The translations under genes and the position numbers were made by a program. This document shows positions 47,881 to 57,404 of a DNA stretch of 64,000 nt, piece after piece; within the stretch, counting starts at the first letter, position 1; each line of letters opens with the position of its first letter. The notes below the pieces were generated by a model, which worked only from the letters and a program-made list of their open reading frames with translations, made no database searches and had not been told where the DNA came from. This DNA comes from Agarilytica sp045430345 (GTDB lineage Bacteria > Pseudomonadota > Gammaproteobacteria > Pseudomonadales > Cellvibrionaceae), in assembly GCA_045430345.1 (NCBI GenBank), contig JAILXT010000005.1, positions 336,690 through 400,689 of the forward strand, in the 5' to 3' direction.

Positions 47881-48288
47881 ATGCGTACAGCTACAATCGA
47901 AATCGAAATCCCTTTTCATGACGTGGATTCTATGAACATTGTCTGGCATGGCCATTACGCAAAATATTTCGAGATAGCCCGCTGCGCATTATTGGAGTCT
48001 TTTGACTATGGATACCAAGAGATGCGCAACTCTGGATATTCATGGCCAATTGTAGATATGAGAACGAAATACATTAGCCCCTTGAGCTTTCGCCAAAAAG
48101 TTTTGGTAAAAGCATCCTTGATCGAATGGGAATGTCGAATAAAAATAGCATATACGATTAGCGACCGCTGTTCGGAAAAAACATTATGTAGGGCACACAC
48201 AACACAAATGGCTATCAACCTGAAAAACGGTGAAACCTGCATGCAATCGCCAAACTGTCTCTTAGATAAACTGGAACCCATCTCGTGA
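47881..48288 (+). CDS. 4-hydroxybenzoyl-CoA-type thioesterase, ApeK-like
   Basis: A 135-aa hotdog thioesterase: FHDVDSMNIVWHGHYAKYFEIAR matches the YbgC/4HBT-type active-site segment with the catalytic Asp near residue 15. In pigment clusters the equivalent releases or edits ACP-bound chains. It starts 3 bp after the glycosyltransferase stop and ends by overlapping the LolA-like gene by 4 bp, supporting co-translation. Confidence 0.87.
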   Translation: MRTATIEIEIPFHDVDSMNIVWHGHYAKYFEIARCALLESFDYGYQEMRNSGYSWPIVDMRTKYISPLSFRQKVLVKASLIEWECRIKIAYTISDRCSEKTLCRAHTTQMAINLKNGETCMQSPNCLLDKLEPIS

Positions 48289-48944
48289 ACTTCCTACCTA
48301 GAGTCTCTATTTTATTTTCACTAATGTTCTTACTCGGTGCTGCAAACGCTACTCCACAGGAAGCATTGAACACTACAAACCTTAAAAAAATATCTAACAA
48401 CCTTACCCCTCACTCATTCATTCAGGGTGAATTTGTTCAGGAGCGAAAGTTAACCGGTTTCGGTCGCACATTACGCTCCACAGGAAGATATCTCTTTTGG
48501 CGAGACCACGGATTATACTGGGAAATTCAGCAACCGTTTTTCCGCGCGTCGACCTTCGGTAACAATGCCTCTATAAGCTGGTCTGCGCCGGGACAGATCT
48601 CATCAAAAACACGGCCAAAAATAATACAAAAACAGATCGGAAAAGTTTTAGTCGCTGTCCTAGGAACCGATATTGAGACACTGAAAAAATACTTTGTTGT
48701 TGATGCTTCAGTAACCGATAATGAAAAACTCAAATGGACGGCTCAACTTAAGCCCAAAGATATGGCAACCAAGAAAGCCCTCGAGCAACTCAGCCTGACT
48801 GGCACCAAGTCTTTAAAATCTATCGTAATCACGTCCGCAAATGGAGACACGACAACAATAGAGTTTACGAAAGTCAACGCATCGGACGGCCCGACTGAAG
48901 ACCTATGTGAACTATTTTACCCCGACAACACTGAGTGCCAGTAA
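48285..48944 (+). CDS. LolA-like outer-membrane lipid carrier, ApeL-like
   Basis: A 219-aa periplasmic protein with a signal peptide (about 1-23, ending ANAT) and a LolA-type fold: FIQGEFVQERKLTGF, a RYLFWRDHGLYWEI strand and LSLTGTKSLKSIVI. Probably shuttles the lipid-linked polyene across the periplasm to the outer membrane. It overlaps the exporter gene by 10 bp if the latter begins at GTG 48935. Confidence 0.86.
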   Translation: MNFLPRVSILFSLMFLLGAANATPQEALNTTNLKKISNNLTPHSFIQGEFVQERKLTGFGRTLRSTGRYLFWRDHGLYWEIQQPFFRASTFGNNASISWSAPGQISSKTRPKIIQKQIGKVLVAVLGTDIETLKKYFVVDASVTDNEKLKWTAQLKPKDMATKKALEQLSLTGTKSLKSIVITSANGDTTTIEFTKVNASDGPTEDLCELFYPDNTECQ

Positions 48945-51397
48945 AGAATCCCTCTCCACAACCCGGCCCCCACGGCAATCAGATCATGAATTTCAAGTAT
49001 CAATATACGGCATGCGCCATTTGTTTATTTACTTTAGTGCTAGGGGTTTTCGGACTAGTTTTCACTACGGGCGTTAAAGGTATTACTATTGAATCAAGCA
49101 TACAATCCTTATTACCTAAAAATAACGATCAAATATTCGTTCAATCGGCTTCAGACAAACTATTTTCTTTTAGCGGTCGAAAAGCAATTTTTATTGTCGA
49201 GGCTAAAAAGCGAGACGAGGCCATCCAAGCAGCCAATATCGTACAGAATCACCTCAACGCAAGCCCATATTTTCAAGTGATAAAAACAGGCAACCAGCAA
49301 GAACAATCGAACAAACTGCTCCACAATTTAAGCGCGCATGCATTTAATTTCTTATCAGACTCACATCGACAGAAGTTGCTCGAAGGAAATACTGAAGACC
49401 TTCTAGAGGAAGCTCGAAGCGCACTTTTTGACTTTACCAGCGAGAATCGAATATTGCCACCAAACAAAGACCCTTTAGGCGTGTTCAACCATTGGTTTTC
49501 GTCAATCTATTCTTTTCCAGAAAACTTATATTATGAAGATGGATTTCTTTTTGCCGCGACCTCTTCGAAAAAAGAAAGCTATAACATAGTAATCATCGCT
49601 GAACTTGAGGGCGATGCGCTCGGCACTCGCATTCAAAATCACGTCACACAACTAGTAAATACGATATCCAAAGAAACGCCTAAAGACGTGAGCATTTCCC
49701 GGTCAGGAATGGTTTTCCACTCGGCGGAAACTGCGGCAACTGCCAAACAGGAGATTACACTCGTATCTGTCGGATCGACGATAGGCATAATCATACTATT
49801 CCTCTTCGCCTTCTCTTCACCCAAGCCTCTCATTTTAAGCTTGACTTCAATTATTTTTGGTTGTATTTCAGCAACCGTTATTACACATTTCTTATTTTCT
49901 CAAATACATATTTTTACTTTAGTTTTTGGCGCCAGCTTAATTGGCGTCACAATAGACTATTCACTGCACTTCTTTGTCGGGCTGTACCATCAAAATCAAA
50001 AAACTACAGCAATAAAAACCATAGAAAGCATATTTCCGGAAATACTAGCGGGATTAATTACCTCTCTAGTAGGATTCAGCTGCTTAATGCAATCTACCCT
50101 GCCAGGCCTAGATCAAATTGCGGTATTTTCTGTCGTCGGATTGGCAAGCGCATGGCTATTTGTCGTCGTCGTATACCCTGCCACATATCGAAGACACTAC
50201 AACCCCATAAAACATAGCGTCGATAACCGCCATAGGTATTTGTACCAGCTGGCTATTATATTTTTTGGCTTCTGGAGAAAGATCGGGGTTCGCAATGTCA
50301 CACTTGCTTATTTCATGGTGGTTACAATATCCAGTGTAATATTAATACAACACATTCAGTGGTCGACAGACATTCGATCACTGAATGTGTCATCGAAGAA
50401 CTTACTCGCTGAAGAGCTAAGAGTAAGTGAAGTCTTATCACTTCAAACCTCAAGTCAGTTTTTTGTCGTTACTGGTAGTTCACCAGAGCAGTTACTACAA
50501 GAAGAAGAGTCCTTTTTGGAAAAACTGGACCCATTAAAAAATACATCCGCCATCAAAACTTATGACGCAACATCGCTTTATTTACCCTCTAAAAACAAAC
50601 AGTACGAAAACTATCAACTACTACGCAATACACTTTTTAGCGATAGCCGAAAAGCAGAGTCCTTTTTACATAGTGTGGGCATGTCTACTCGCTTTATTAA
50701 CGATTATACCGAAGCGTTCAAGTCAAAGAAGAATCACCCACTTGAACTGGACACCTGGCTTGCATCTGCAAGCCCTGAACAAGCAATGCTCTGGCTTGGA
50801 AAAACAAATGGAAAGTATATTTCTATCATCGCTTTACGAAACGTCACCGATGTCTCTCCACTAAAAACTTTGGCTGATAATGAGCCAAACGTACTATTCG
50901 TTGACAAAGTAGCCAACATTTCAACCAGTTTAAATACTCAGCGCAGCCAAGCCTCAGCGTTGTTGATATTGGCTTATCTCGTAATCGCTTTATTTGTGTT
51001 ATTGAAATACCGTAAATTTCAATCACTCAGCATAGTCGCTGTACCATTATCGGCGACGATTCTAACCTTAACGGTATTAAGCGTATTTAACCTGGAAATT
51101 GGCCTGTTTCATATTTTTGGGTTATTTCTCGTACTGGGACTGGGGATGGACTACGGAATTTTCCTCGCCGGCTCATCAAATGAATGTAGCCGAAGCTTCA
51201 TAGCGATTTTACTTTCAGCGCTCACAAGCTGCTTATCTTTTGGCCTGCTGAGCTTAAGTAGCATTCCCATGATTCACGCTTTTGGCATTACCATACTGTT
51301 AGGCAGCCTTTTAAACCTTCTGATAGTGCCTTTTGTGGCCATAATTCACGGAATTGATATTGTTCTTAAAACGGAGGCCTCAGGTGCCGAAACATAA
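48935..51397 (+). CDS. MMPL/RND-type exporter, ApeM-like
   Basis: Large inner-membrane exporter with a 12-helix RND/MMPL layout: a first helix near residue 25-48, a large periplasmic loop (50-265), helices 266-420, a second helix near 450, a second loop and a C-terminal helix bundle (about 660-810) with GLGMDYGIFLAG. The frame starts at GTG 48935; ATG 48986 is an equally good start (803 aa). It likely moves the finished, lipid-attached polyene out of the inner membrane. In the plus-arm operon between the LolA-like and lipoprotein genes. Confidence 0.9.
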   Translation: MPVKNPSPQPGPHGNQIMNFKYQYTACAICLFTLVLGVFGLVFTTGVKGITIESSIQSLLPKNNDQIFVQSASDKLFSFSGRKAIFIVEAKKRDEAIQAANIVQNHLNASPYFQVIKTGNQQEQSNKLLHNLSAHAFNFLSDSHRQKLLEGNTEDLLEEARSALFDFTSENRILPPNKDPLGVFNHWFSSIYSFPENLYYEDGFLFAATSSKKESYNIVIIAELEGDALGTRIQNHVTQLVNTISKETPKDVSISRSGMVFHSAETAATAKQEITLVSVGSTIGIIILFLFAFSSPKPLILSLTSIIFGCISATVITHFLFSQIHIFTLVFGASLIGVTIDYSLHFFVGLYHQNQKTTAIKTIESIFPEILAGLITSLVGFSCLMQSTLPGLDQIAVFSVVGLASAWLFVVVVYPATYRRHYNPIKHSVDNRHRYLYQLAIIFFGFWRKIGVRNVTLAYFMVVTISSVILIQHIQWSTDIRSLNVSSKNLLAEELRVSEVLSLQTSSQFFVVTGSSPEQLLQEEESFLEKLDPLKNTSAIKTYDATSLYLPSKNKQYENYQLLRNTLFSDSRKAESFLHSVGMSTRFINDYTEAFKSKKNHPLELDTWLASASPEQAMLWLGKTNGKYISIIALRNVTDVSPLKTLADNEPNVLFVDKVANISTSLNTQRSQASALLILAYLVIALFVLLKYRKFQSLSIVAVPLSATILTLTVLSVFNLEIGLFHIFGLFLVLGLGMDYGIFLAGSSNECSRSFIAILLSALTSCLSFGLLSLSSIPMIHAFGITILLGSLLNLLIVPFVAIIHGIDIVLKTEASGAET

Positions 51398-51980
51398 CGT
51401 TCTAATTATTTTACTGGTACTAGGGTTATCGGTTCTTACATCGTGCTCGACACTGCGAAATCGGCCCGCGGCAGGGTTACCCATACACTCCCAACAAGTG
51501 GGATTAGCGGTCTACCAACAAATAGAAGTGACATACGGGAACAAATACCAACGATTTGAGGCTGCGATTGAATTCTTGGACAAAGCCAATATGAAGCTCA
51601 TTTTGATTTCCGAACTCGGCCAGCATCTAGCGACAATCCAACTGTCTGACACCAAGCTCACCGAGACGAACGAGGGGATATTTGCCAACCCCGCACCATT
51701 AAAGTTCCTTTTACCAAGCTTTCAGTATATTTTTTGGCCAACCGAGGCGTGGGAACAATTCTTTCTAGACTCTAAATGGCGTATAATTGACCGTGGTTTA
51801 CGGCGTGAATTTTACTACGACGAGGTTTTAGCTAGTACTGTCGAGTACGACTCCGACTGTCCCTGGCGAGGGCAAATACATTATGTCGATATCATCAATA
51901 AATATGAACTCACGGTAAATAGTGCCCTACTAGAGACTAACCCCTCTCAAATTATCAATGAAACCTACTGCCCAATTTAA
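51384..51980 (+). CDS. Outer-membrane lipoprotein, DUF3261 (ApeN-like)
   Basis: Starts at GTG 51384, six bases after a GGAGG ribosome site (51372-51377); an upstream TTG at 51354 is not favoured. The lipobox LTSC at residues 19-22 makes Cys22 the lipidated residue, so the mature protein is a lipoprotein of the DUF3261 type seen in aryl-polyene clusters. The first 14 bp overlap the exporter gene. It probably receives or anchors the polyene at the outer membrane, acting like a LolB in this dedicated system (inference). Confidence 0.88.
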   Translation: MPKHNVLIILLVLGLSVLTSCSTLRNRPAAGLPIHSQQVGLAVYQQIEVTYGNKYQRFEAAIEFLDKANMKLILISELGQHLATIQLSDTKLTETNEGIFANPAPLKFLLPSFQYIFWPTEAWEQFFLDSKWRIIDRGLRREFYYDEVLASTVEYDSDCPWRGQIHYVDIINKYELTVNSALLETNPSQIINETYCPI

Positions 51981-52422
51981 TTCTATAGAAGAATTACTAC
52001 CTCACGAACCGCCAATGATACTAATCAATGGGTTAACGTCATATGGCTCGGACTTCGTGGAGGCATTTGTTGATCACTCTGTACCTTCTCTATACACAAA
52101 CGAGTCGGGCCGAGTACCGATATGGGTCGGCATAGAATACATGGCACAAGCCATGGCGGTATTTGGTGGCCTAGAGCGCAGAGAAAAAGGGCTAAATCCT
52201 CAAATTGGTTTTTTGTTAGGTACTAGGAAATACAATGCCTATACTCAGTATTTTGAAAAAGACTCTCGAGTACTCATAAAGGCCGTAAGAACGTATCATA
52301 GCGAAGAAAATATCGTTCAATTTCACTGCACGATAACGTGTGAAGACATATTACTGGCTGAATCTAATATTAAGGCGATTCAGCCAGACAACCCAAAAGA
52401 TGTACTAAGGTCGATAAAATAG
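51958..52422 (+). CDS. Hotdog-fold dehydratase, ApeP-like (plus-arm copy)
   Basis: A 154-aa hotdog protein with the LLPHEPPMILING signature and VGIEYMAQAMAVFGG core helix that define ApeP-type 3-hydroxyacyl-ACP dehydratases. It overlaps the lipoprotein gene by 23 bp and is followed after 1 bp by the ketoreductase gene. Expected to pair with the ApeI-like protein of the same arm. Confidence 0.88.
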   Translation: MKPTAQFNSIEELLPHEPPMILINGLTSYGSDFVEAFVDHSVPSLYTNESGRVPIWVGIEYMAQAMAVFGGLERREKGLNPQIGFLLGTRKYNAYTQYFEKDSRVLIKAVRTYHSEENIVQFHCTITCEDILLAESNIKAIQPDNPKDVLRSIK

Positions 52423-52423
52423 T

Positions 52424-53146
52424 ATGAACACCGTATTGGTAACAGGATCAAGCCGTGGTATCGGCAAGGGAATCGCGAAACATTTGAGCGCGGCAGGATA
52501 CGAGGTCGTATTACATTGCCGTGAAAACCTGTCTGCAGCACAAGAGGTATTAGCGGAAATTGAGGCAGATGGAGGGCGGGGACGAATTTTACAATTTGAT
52601 ATCTCTAACCGTGAAGCAGCACGGGAGTCCCTCATCAAAGACATAGAAGCACATGAGGCATACTATGGCGTAGTTTGTAATGCCGGCCTAGCAAGCGATG
52701 GCGCCTTCCCAGCCTTATCTGAAGAGGACTGGGATAGTGTGCTGCATACAAACCTTGATGGCTTTTACAATGTGCTACACCCCGTAATCATGCCAATGAT
52801 TCGTCGAAAAAAAGCAGGCAGGATAATTGCCCTCTCTTCGGTATCCGGGCTAATGGGCAACCGAGGACAAGTGAATTACAGCGCAGCAAAGGCCGGCATC
52901 ATCGGCGCAAGTAAAGCACTTGCCATAGAGCTCGCGAAGCGGAAGATTACCGTCAATTGCGTTGCGCCAGGCATGATAGAAACAGATATGATCAGCGACG
53001 TGCCAATGGAAGAAGCTTTAAAAACCGTTCCCATGATGAGAATTGGAACCGTGACAGAAGTCGCTTCATTGGTTACTTTTTTGATGAGTAAAGATGCGAG
53101 TTATATTACTCGCCAAGTAATTTCAGTAAATGGCGGGATGTGCTAG
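52424..53146 (+). CDS. 3-oxoacyl-ACP reductase, FabG/ApeQ-like
   Basis: NADPH-dependent ketoreductase of 240 aa: TGSSRGIGKG (residues 7-16), CNAGLASD, LSSVSGLMGNRGQVNYSAAKAG with the catalytic Ser/Tyr/Lys, and VAPGMIETDM. Reduces 3-ketoacyl-ACPs in the pigment pathway; a general FabG role is less likely given the operon. Its stop overlaps the GTG of the next gene (TAGTG). Confidence 0.92.
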   Translation: MNTVLVTGSSRGIGKGIAKHLSAAGYEVVLHCRENLSAAQEVLAEIEADGGRGRILQFDISNREAARESLIKDIEAHEAYYGVVCNAGLASDGAFPALSEEDWDSVLHTNLDGFYNVLHPVIMPMIRRKKAGRIIALSSVSGLMGNRGQVNYSAAKAGIIGASKALAIELAKRKITVNCVAPGMIETDMISDVPMEEALKTVPMMRIGTVTEVASLVTFLMSKDASYITRQVISVNGGMC

Positions 53147-54372
53147 TGGAAAAGCGAGTAGTAGTTACGGGCATGGGAGTTGTTTCCTCACTAGGCAGCA
53201 GCTGGGACCAATTTAGCGCAAATATTCGCGCAGGTAAAAGCGGGATTCGTTATATGAAAGCCTGGGACCGATATCCTGAACTGAATACCAGGCTAGGAGG
53301 CCCCATAGAAAATTTTGAAATCCCCTCCCATTACACACGAAAGAAAGTACGCTCCATGGGACGTGTCTCGTTACTCGCGACAAGAGCCAGCGAGATGGCA
53401 TTGGAAGATAGCGGATTACTTGGAGACCCCATATTGGGCGAGGGACAAGTAGGGGTTTCATACGGATCATGCTCAGGAAGTACTGATGCGATTCTTGAAT
53501 TTCACAATATGCTTATCAGCGGTGAAATGGGCGGTATAACCGCAACCACCTACATCCGGATGATGGGACACACAGCCCCAGTCAATATCGGTGTATTCTT
53601 TGGTTTAAAAGGCCGCGTATATACCACCTCTAGCGCCTGTACATCAGGAAGCCAAGGGCTCGGAACCGCTTACGAAGCTATTCGGTTTGGCAAGCAGAAG
53701 GTTATGTTAGCCGGTGGCGCTGAAGAGCTATGCCCAAGCCAATCAGCAGTTTTTGATACTCTCTATGCCACAAGCACATTAAATGAAGACCCCACGTCAA
53801 GCCCGAAGCCTTTTGACCGTGATCGAGATGGTTTAGTCATTAGTGAAGGGGCGGGAACCTTGGTGCTTGAAGAACTGGAGCACGCCAAAGCCAGAGGCGC
53901 CACTATTTATGCAGAAATAGTAGGGTATGGTACCAATTCTGATGGCGGCCACATAACACAGCCCAACCCCCAGACAATGCAAATTGCGATGGAGCTGGCA
54001 TTGGAAGACGCTAAATTGGATAGCGCCGCTATTGAATATGTTAATGCTCACGGCACGGCTACCGACCGAGGAGATATCGCGGAATCAAACGCAACCGAAA
54101 GCGTATTTGGCCAGAGAATCCCAATTAGTACCCTTAAAGGGCACCTGGGTCATAGCTTAGGCGCTTGTGGCGCTATTGAGGCGTGGGCAAGCATTAATAT
54201 GATGAGGGAAAACAGCTTTGCGCCAACACTTAATTTACAGTCACCTGATGAACGCTGTGGTGACTTGGATTACATCATGGGCGAAAACCGCAATATGCAA
54301 TGCGAATACATAATGAGTAATAACTTTGCTTTTGGCGGTATTAATACTTCTCTCATATTGAAGCGCTGGTAA
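53146..54372 (+). CDS. Beta-ketoacyl-ACP synthase, ApeR-like (priming type)
   Basis: FabF-type ketosynthase of about 408 aa with intact residues: Cys165 in SSACTSGS, NAHGTATDRGD and LKGHLGHSLGACG, plus NNFAFGGINTSL. A GTG at 53140 also fits, but GTG 53146 gives better spacing from GGCGGG and overlaps the reductase stop. In the Xenorhabdus aryl-polyene pathway ApeR is the homodimeric second KS. Last large gene of the plus arm. Confidence 0.9.
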   Translation: MEKRVVVTGMGVVSSLGSSWDQFSANIRAGKSGIRYMKAWDRYPELNTRLGGPIENFEIPSHYTRKKVRSMGRVSLLATRASEMALEDSGLLGDPILGEGQVGVSYGSCSGSTDAILEFHNMLISGEMGGITATTYIRMMGHTAPVNIGVFFGLKGRVYTTSSACTSGSQGLGTAYEAIRFGKQKVMLAGGAEELCPSQSAVFDTLYATSTLNEDPTSSPKPFDRDRDGLVISEGAGTLVLEELEHAKARGATIYAEIVGYGTNSDGGHITQPNPQTMQIAMELALEDAKLDSAAIEYVNAHGTATDRGDIAESNATESVFGQRIPISTLKGHLGHSLGACGAIEAWASINMMRENSFAPTLNLQSPDERCGDLDYIMGENRNMQCEYIMSNNFAFGGINTSLILKRW

Positions 54373-54435
54373 AAACGCTTCTGTTACTCTCAAACCTAAA
54401 TATTGCTTTTCGCAATAGATGTATAAATTACAGGC

Positions 54436-54618
54436 ATGAATTTTATGAACAAAAAATTATTAGAACATTTGGTGTGTCCCGTAAGTAAAGCGCCTTTAAC
54501 CTTAAATAAAGAAACCCAAGAATTGACATGTAAAGTCAGCGGGCTCGCGTACCCAATTCGTGACGGGATTCCTGTAATGTTAATCAAAGAAGCTCGCCAG
54601 CTAGAAGAAGAGAAATAA
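54436..54618 (+). CDS. Trm112-family protein
   Basis: A 60-aa zinc-ribbon-like protein of the Trm112/YcaR family: LLEHLVCPVSKAPL at the N-terminus and SGLAYPIRDGIPVML at the C-terminus. Only the first Cys of the usual four ligands is obvious (CPVSKAPL, TCKVSG), so metal binding is doubtful. Often adjacent to lipid A or methyltransferase genes; here it follows the pigment operon by 63 bp. ATG 54445 is an alternative start. Confidence 0.85.
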   Translation: MNFMNKKLLEHLVCPVSKAPLTLNKETQELTCKVSGLAYPIRDGIPVMLIKEARQLEEEK

Positions 54619-54676
54619 TTCTAGCGCGACGACAACCACACAGGCTCTTTATTCCACAAAGAAAAAACCAAATATT

Positions 54677-55282
54677 CTAGCCTGCATTAATGTGCTTTGC
54701 TAACGTAGACTTAAGACGCCCCTGAATCACAAATAGTGAAACAAACGGGATCACTTCAGCCATCCACATATTTCCCAGTGAAAAGAAAGACACTGTTAAT
54801 GCCACAAAAGCTGTAACGAGCATCATGAGAGAATATTGTCTTATCTTTGTAGGGCTGACAGCAGAAACACCTAAAAACCCACTCGCTGAAAAGTATGTGT
54901 AATATACACCCACAACAAAAATTGACGCCAACATACCAGCGGCTTCTAACTCCCCCATTAGACTATTTAACCAATCCTGCCTAGTAAGTAAGCCTATACA
55001 TCCCACAAAGAAATATACGTTAATCCCAACAAAACAACGATTTAGACTTCTTTTCTTCCAGATTAAAAATACTGTGCTTATAAGCGCTAGCACACAACTA
55101 CTTAGGTATGGCCCAATCCAGTTTGATGCTGGAACCGGCTCAATCAACCGGGAATAAATTAAAAATACCGGTAACGGCATAGTTTCTATGATGTTAGGAA
55201 CCATACCCAAAATCTTTATTTTTAGCCGACTTAACATTGTATGAAGTACATACCCTAACTTAGACTCTACTGAGCTTAACAT
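54677..55282 (-). CDS. Polytopic membrane protein of unknown function
   Basis: No family recognised. 201 aa with about five hydrophobic helices (about 24-42, 59-74, 86-98, 115-135 and 150-180) and a positively charged C-terminal tail. On the minus strand, convergent with the Trm112-like gene and divergent from the methyltransferase at 55405. No link to the pigment genes is evident. Confidence 0.65.
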   Translation of the reverse strand: MLSSVESKLGYVLHTMLSRLKIKILGMVPNIIETMPLPVFLIYSRLIEPVPASNWIGPYLSSCVLALISTVFLIWKKRSLNRCFVGINVYFFVGCIGLLTRQDWLNSLMGELEAAGMLASIFVVGVYYTYFSASGFLGVSAVSPTKIRQYSLMMLVTAFVALTVSFFSLGNMWMAEVIPFVSLFVIQGRLKSTLAKHINAG

Positions 55283-55404
55283 ACAAATTGAGGATGCTCC
55301 TACATTGGGCTATGCGCCCTAAATAAGTGAACCTACATAGCCCCAACAAAATGATTAGGCCCTAGCCATATGTTAGAATGGCGAGAATTCCTCGAAAGGA
55401 ATAG

Positions 55405-56169
55405 GTGTATAGTTTTAAAGAGGAAGAAATAGAAAAGGTTATAGTGATGGATAAAAAACAATATGACATTCTAAACAAAGAATGGGTCCGCGAGACTAAG
55501 TTTGGCCGTTGGTTTTTACAATCAGACACATGGGTGCGCTATGTACTTGATGTTGCAATCAAAGACCTCTCTAAAATTCTGGGGCCTCAACCAGCAGCGA
55601 TAGACAAAATGCTTGATGCGGGTTGCGGGCAAGGCCTAGCATTCCCCCTTCTAGAGCAATCCTGGAACCCAAATAAAATCGTTGGTATTGATATTGATGC
55701 TGAATTATTAGAACTAGCAGAAGATTCGGCCAAAAAATGTCGCTGTGACGTAACGCTGAAACACGCAAAAATCAGCGAGTCCGGGCATCAGGATGATTAC
55801 TTCGATATGATTTTTTGTCATCAATTATTACATCACACAAGTGGTCAAACTCAGGCACTAAAAGAGTTTTATCGTATTTTAGCGCCGGGGGGCATTCTAC
55901 TCATTGGTGAGTCATGCCGCACATTCATCAATACGCTACCGGTTCGTTTACTGTTTAAGCACCCCGCAGATGCTCAGAAAACAGCTTCGGAATTTGTAGA
56001 TTTAGTAAAAGAGAATGGGTTTAGCATAAACGATGAGGACATAAAAACCTCAACCCCTTGGTGGTCTCTTTCTGACTTAGGTTTTTTAAAAAAAATCGGT
56101 GTAAATACCACCCAGGGAGAGCCAACCGAAGTATTAATCGTTGCTAGAAAACCGACCCCTAGCACTTAA
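55405..56169 (+). CDS. Class I SAM-dependent methyltransferase
   Basis: Methyltransferase of about 240-254 aa: SAM loop LDAGCGQGLAFPLL at about 67-80, GIDIDAEL after the second strand, FCHQLLHHT and YRILAPGGILLIGE. Small-molecule methyltransferase fold; substrate unknown. GTG 55405 follows AAGGA, while ATG 55447 (MDKKQYD) gives a more usual N-terminus. It stands alone and need not belong to the pigment cluster. Confidence 0.85.
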   Translation: MYSFKEEEIEKVIVMDKKQYDILNKEWVRETKFGRWFLQSDTWVRYVLDVAIKDLSKILGPQPAAIDKMLDAGCGQGLAFPLLEQSWNPNKIVGIDIDAELLELAEDSAKKCRCDVTLKHAKISESGHQDDYFDMIFCHQLLHHTSGQTQALKEFYRILAPGGILLIGESCRTFINTLPVRLLFKHPADAQKTASEFVDLVKENGFSINDEDIKTSTPWWSLSDLGFLKKIGVNTTQGEPTEVLIVARKPTPST

Positions 56170-56242
56170 AAGAAACGTACACGCCTTTTAAAGCACTAGA
56201 GATGAAACGAAGATATTAATACGTTTTTAATGTAGTTTATAT

Positions 56243-56501
56243 CTAACCACCAACCGCCATTAAAGATTTTTTTGCCCAGCGCCGAGACGCTTTTTGCTTG
56301 GACTCTGCAAGGATTTTTTCCAGTGTCGGAATAAACCTGCTGTTCCCCGTTTTACCTAAAGCCTTACATAGCCAAGCAATAGCCTCATCCGTTTCAGGGT
56401 CAGTGCTAGAAGCCTTATGTATAGCGAGACTCAACCAGATTTAACATCTCCTCATCCGAAAGGTAGCGCTTTGAAACAACACTAGCGCCAGAACGAATTA
56501 A
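56243..56501 (-). pseudogene. HEAT-repeat-like small protein, apparently frameshifted
   Basis: Two short minus-strand frames join into one plausible protein. The upstream frame (56415-56501) reads SVVSKRYLSDEEMLNLVES then stops, and the downstream frame (56243-56434) continues DEAIAWLCKALGKTGNSRF and ends in an ARM/HEAT-like helix. The two overlap by about 20 bp, so a single indel near 56415-56434 would restore one reading frame. The protein has no signal sequence. Either a recent inactivating mutation or a sequencing error; which cannot be told here. Confidence 0.6.
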
Positions 56502-56512
56502 CTAACGCGGAT

Positions 56513-56953
56513 TTACTTCAATTTCACAACTTGTCCTTTTAGTGCGACGCCGGCAACAACATTCCCCGCACCACATTGAAATTCCGTTTCACTTGAAAAC
56601 AGATTACTTTTGTAATTCGACTGAATATTAATTACCGCATCACCGCCTTCACGTATAGCTCTGTCCCGAAGACTTATTAACGCAGAAAAAAATGCTCGAC
56701 GACAAGCCTGTAGATCAGATTTATTAAATGCGTTTGTTTTTTTATTTGTTGAAAAAACACCCATATTTTGCCCGATATCAGGGTGCGATTGCTTTCCAAA
56801 GTAAAATTTGACGGTATTTCCAATCAAGCTCTCAGTATCAGCCTGGCTCATGGCTTCAGATATTGAAAATGTCTCTACCTGGTTACGAGCAGAAACTGCA
56901 CTGGAGAATATAGATAACAAACCGATAATAAGTGCCAATGGCAAGATTTTCAT
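56513..56953 (-). CDS. Small secreted conserved protein
   Basis: A 146-aa protein with a signal peptide (about 1-22, cleavage near SARN). The core contains VKFYFGKQSHP, TNKKTNAFNKSDLQACRRAF, GDAVINIQSNYKSN and EFQCGAGNVVAGVALKG, a pattern conserved in gammaproteobacteria and often wrongly labelled as an excinuclease. The two cysteines could form one disulfide. Function unknown. It lies just upstream of the HEAT-like remnant on the same strand. Confidence 0.8.
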   Translation of the reverse strand: MKILPLALIIGLLSIFSSAVSARNQVETFSISEAMSQADTESLIGNTVKFYFGKQSHPDIGQNMGVFSTNKKTNAFNKSDLQACRRAFFSALISLRDRAIREGGDAVINIQSNYKSNLFSSETEFQCGAGNVVAGVALKGQVVKLK

Positions 56954-57404
56954 TGAGGACTCCGTATTTGGTTGATTTGCGAGCGAGTATATCGATATCC
57001 GGCTCTGAAAACCATAATACCGGTTGGCTCAATCGGTGAGATTTATTCAAGAAATAGGTTGATGGGGTATCGGCTTTTTCTACCAATATCGACAACATGG
57101 AAGGCTCAGATAATGAACCAGCTTACGAGGCATACCGCTGGCTTTACTGCCCGCAAAAGAGGCATCTCCATACTCTAACATATCAGATACTTGATGCTAT
57201 TTAATACAAACCTGAGGACACGAGATGCACCATAGTAAATGGCGACCAGGTATTTGAGCCCTAACGGAAGAATAACCGTCGAACATATACTTCCGACAGA
57301 AGGCACCCACTTGCCAAATAGCGGCTTGCTTTATTGAAGCACTGTCTTCTCGACAAAGCGAAGAGTTGTACTTAGAGCGGCCTGAAGCTACTCTAAAATT
57401 CAAA

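Noticed and set aside
57026..57403. Short frames between the small secreted protein and the efflux operon.
   Set aside because: No start with a ribosome site, no recognisable motif, and interrupted by stops; possibly decayed DNA but not assignable.
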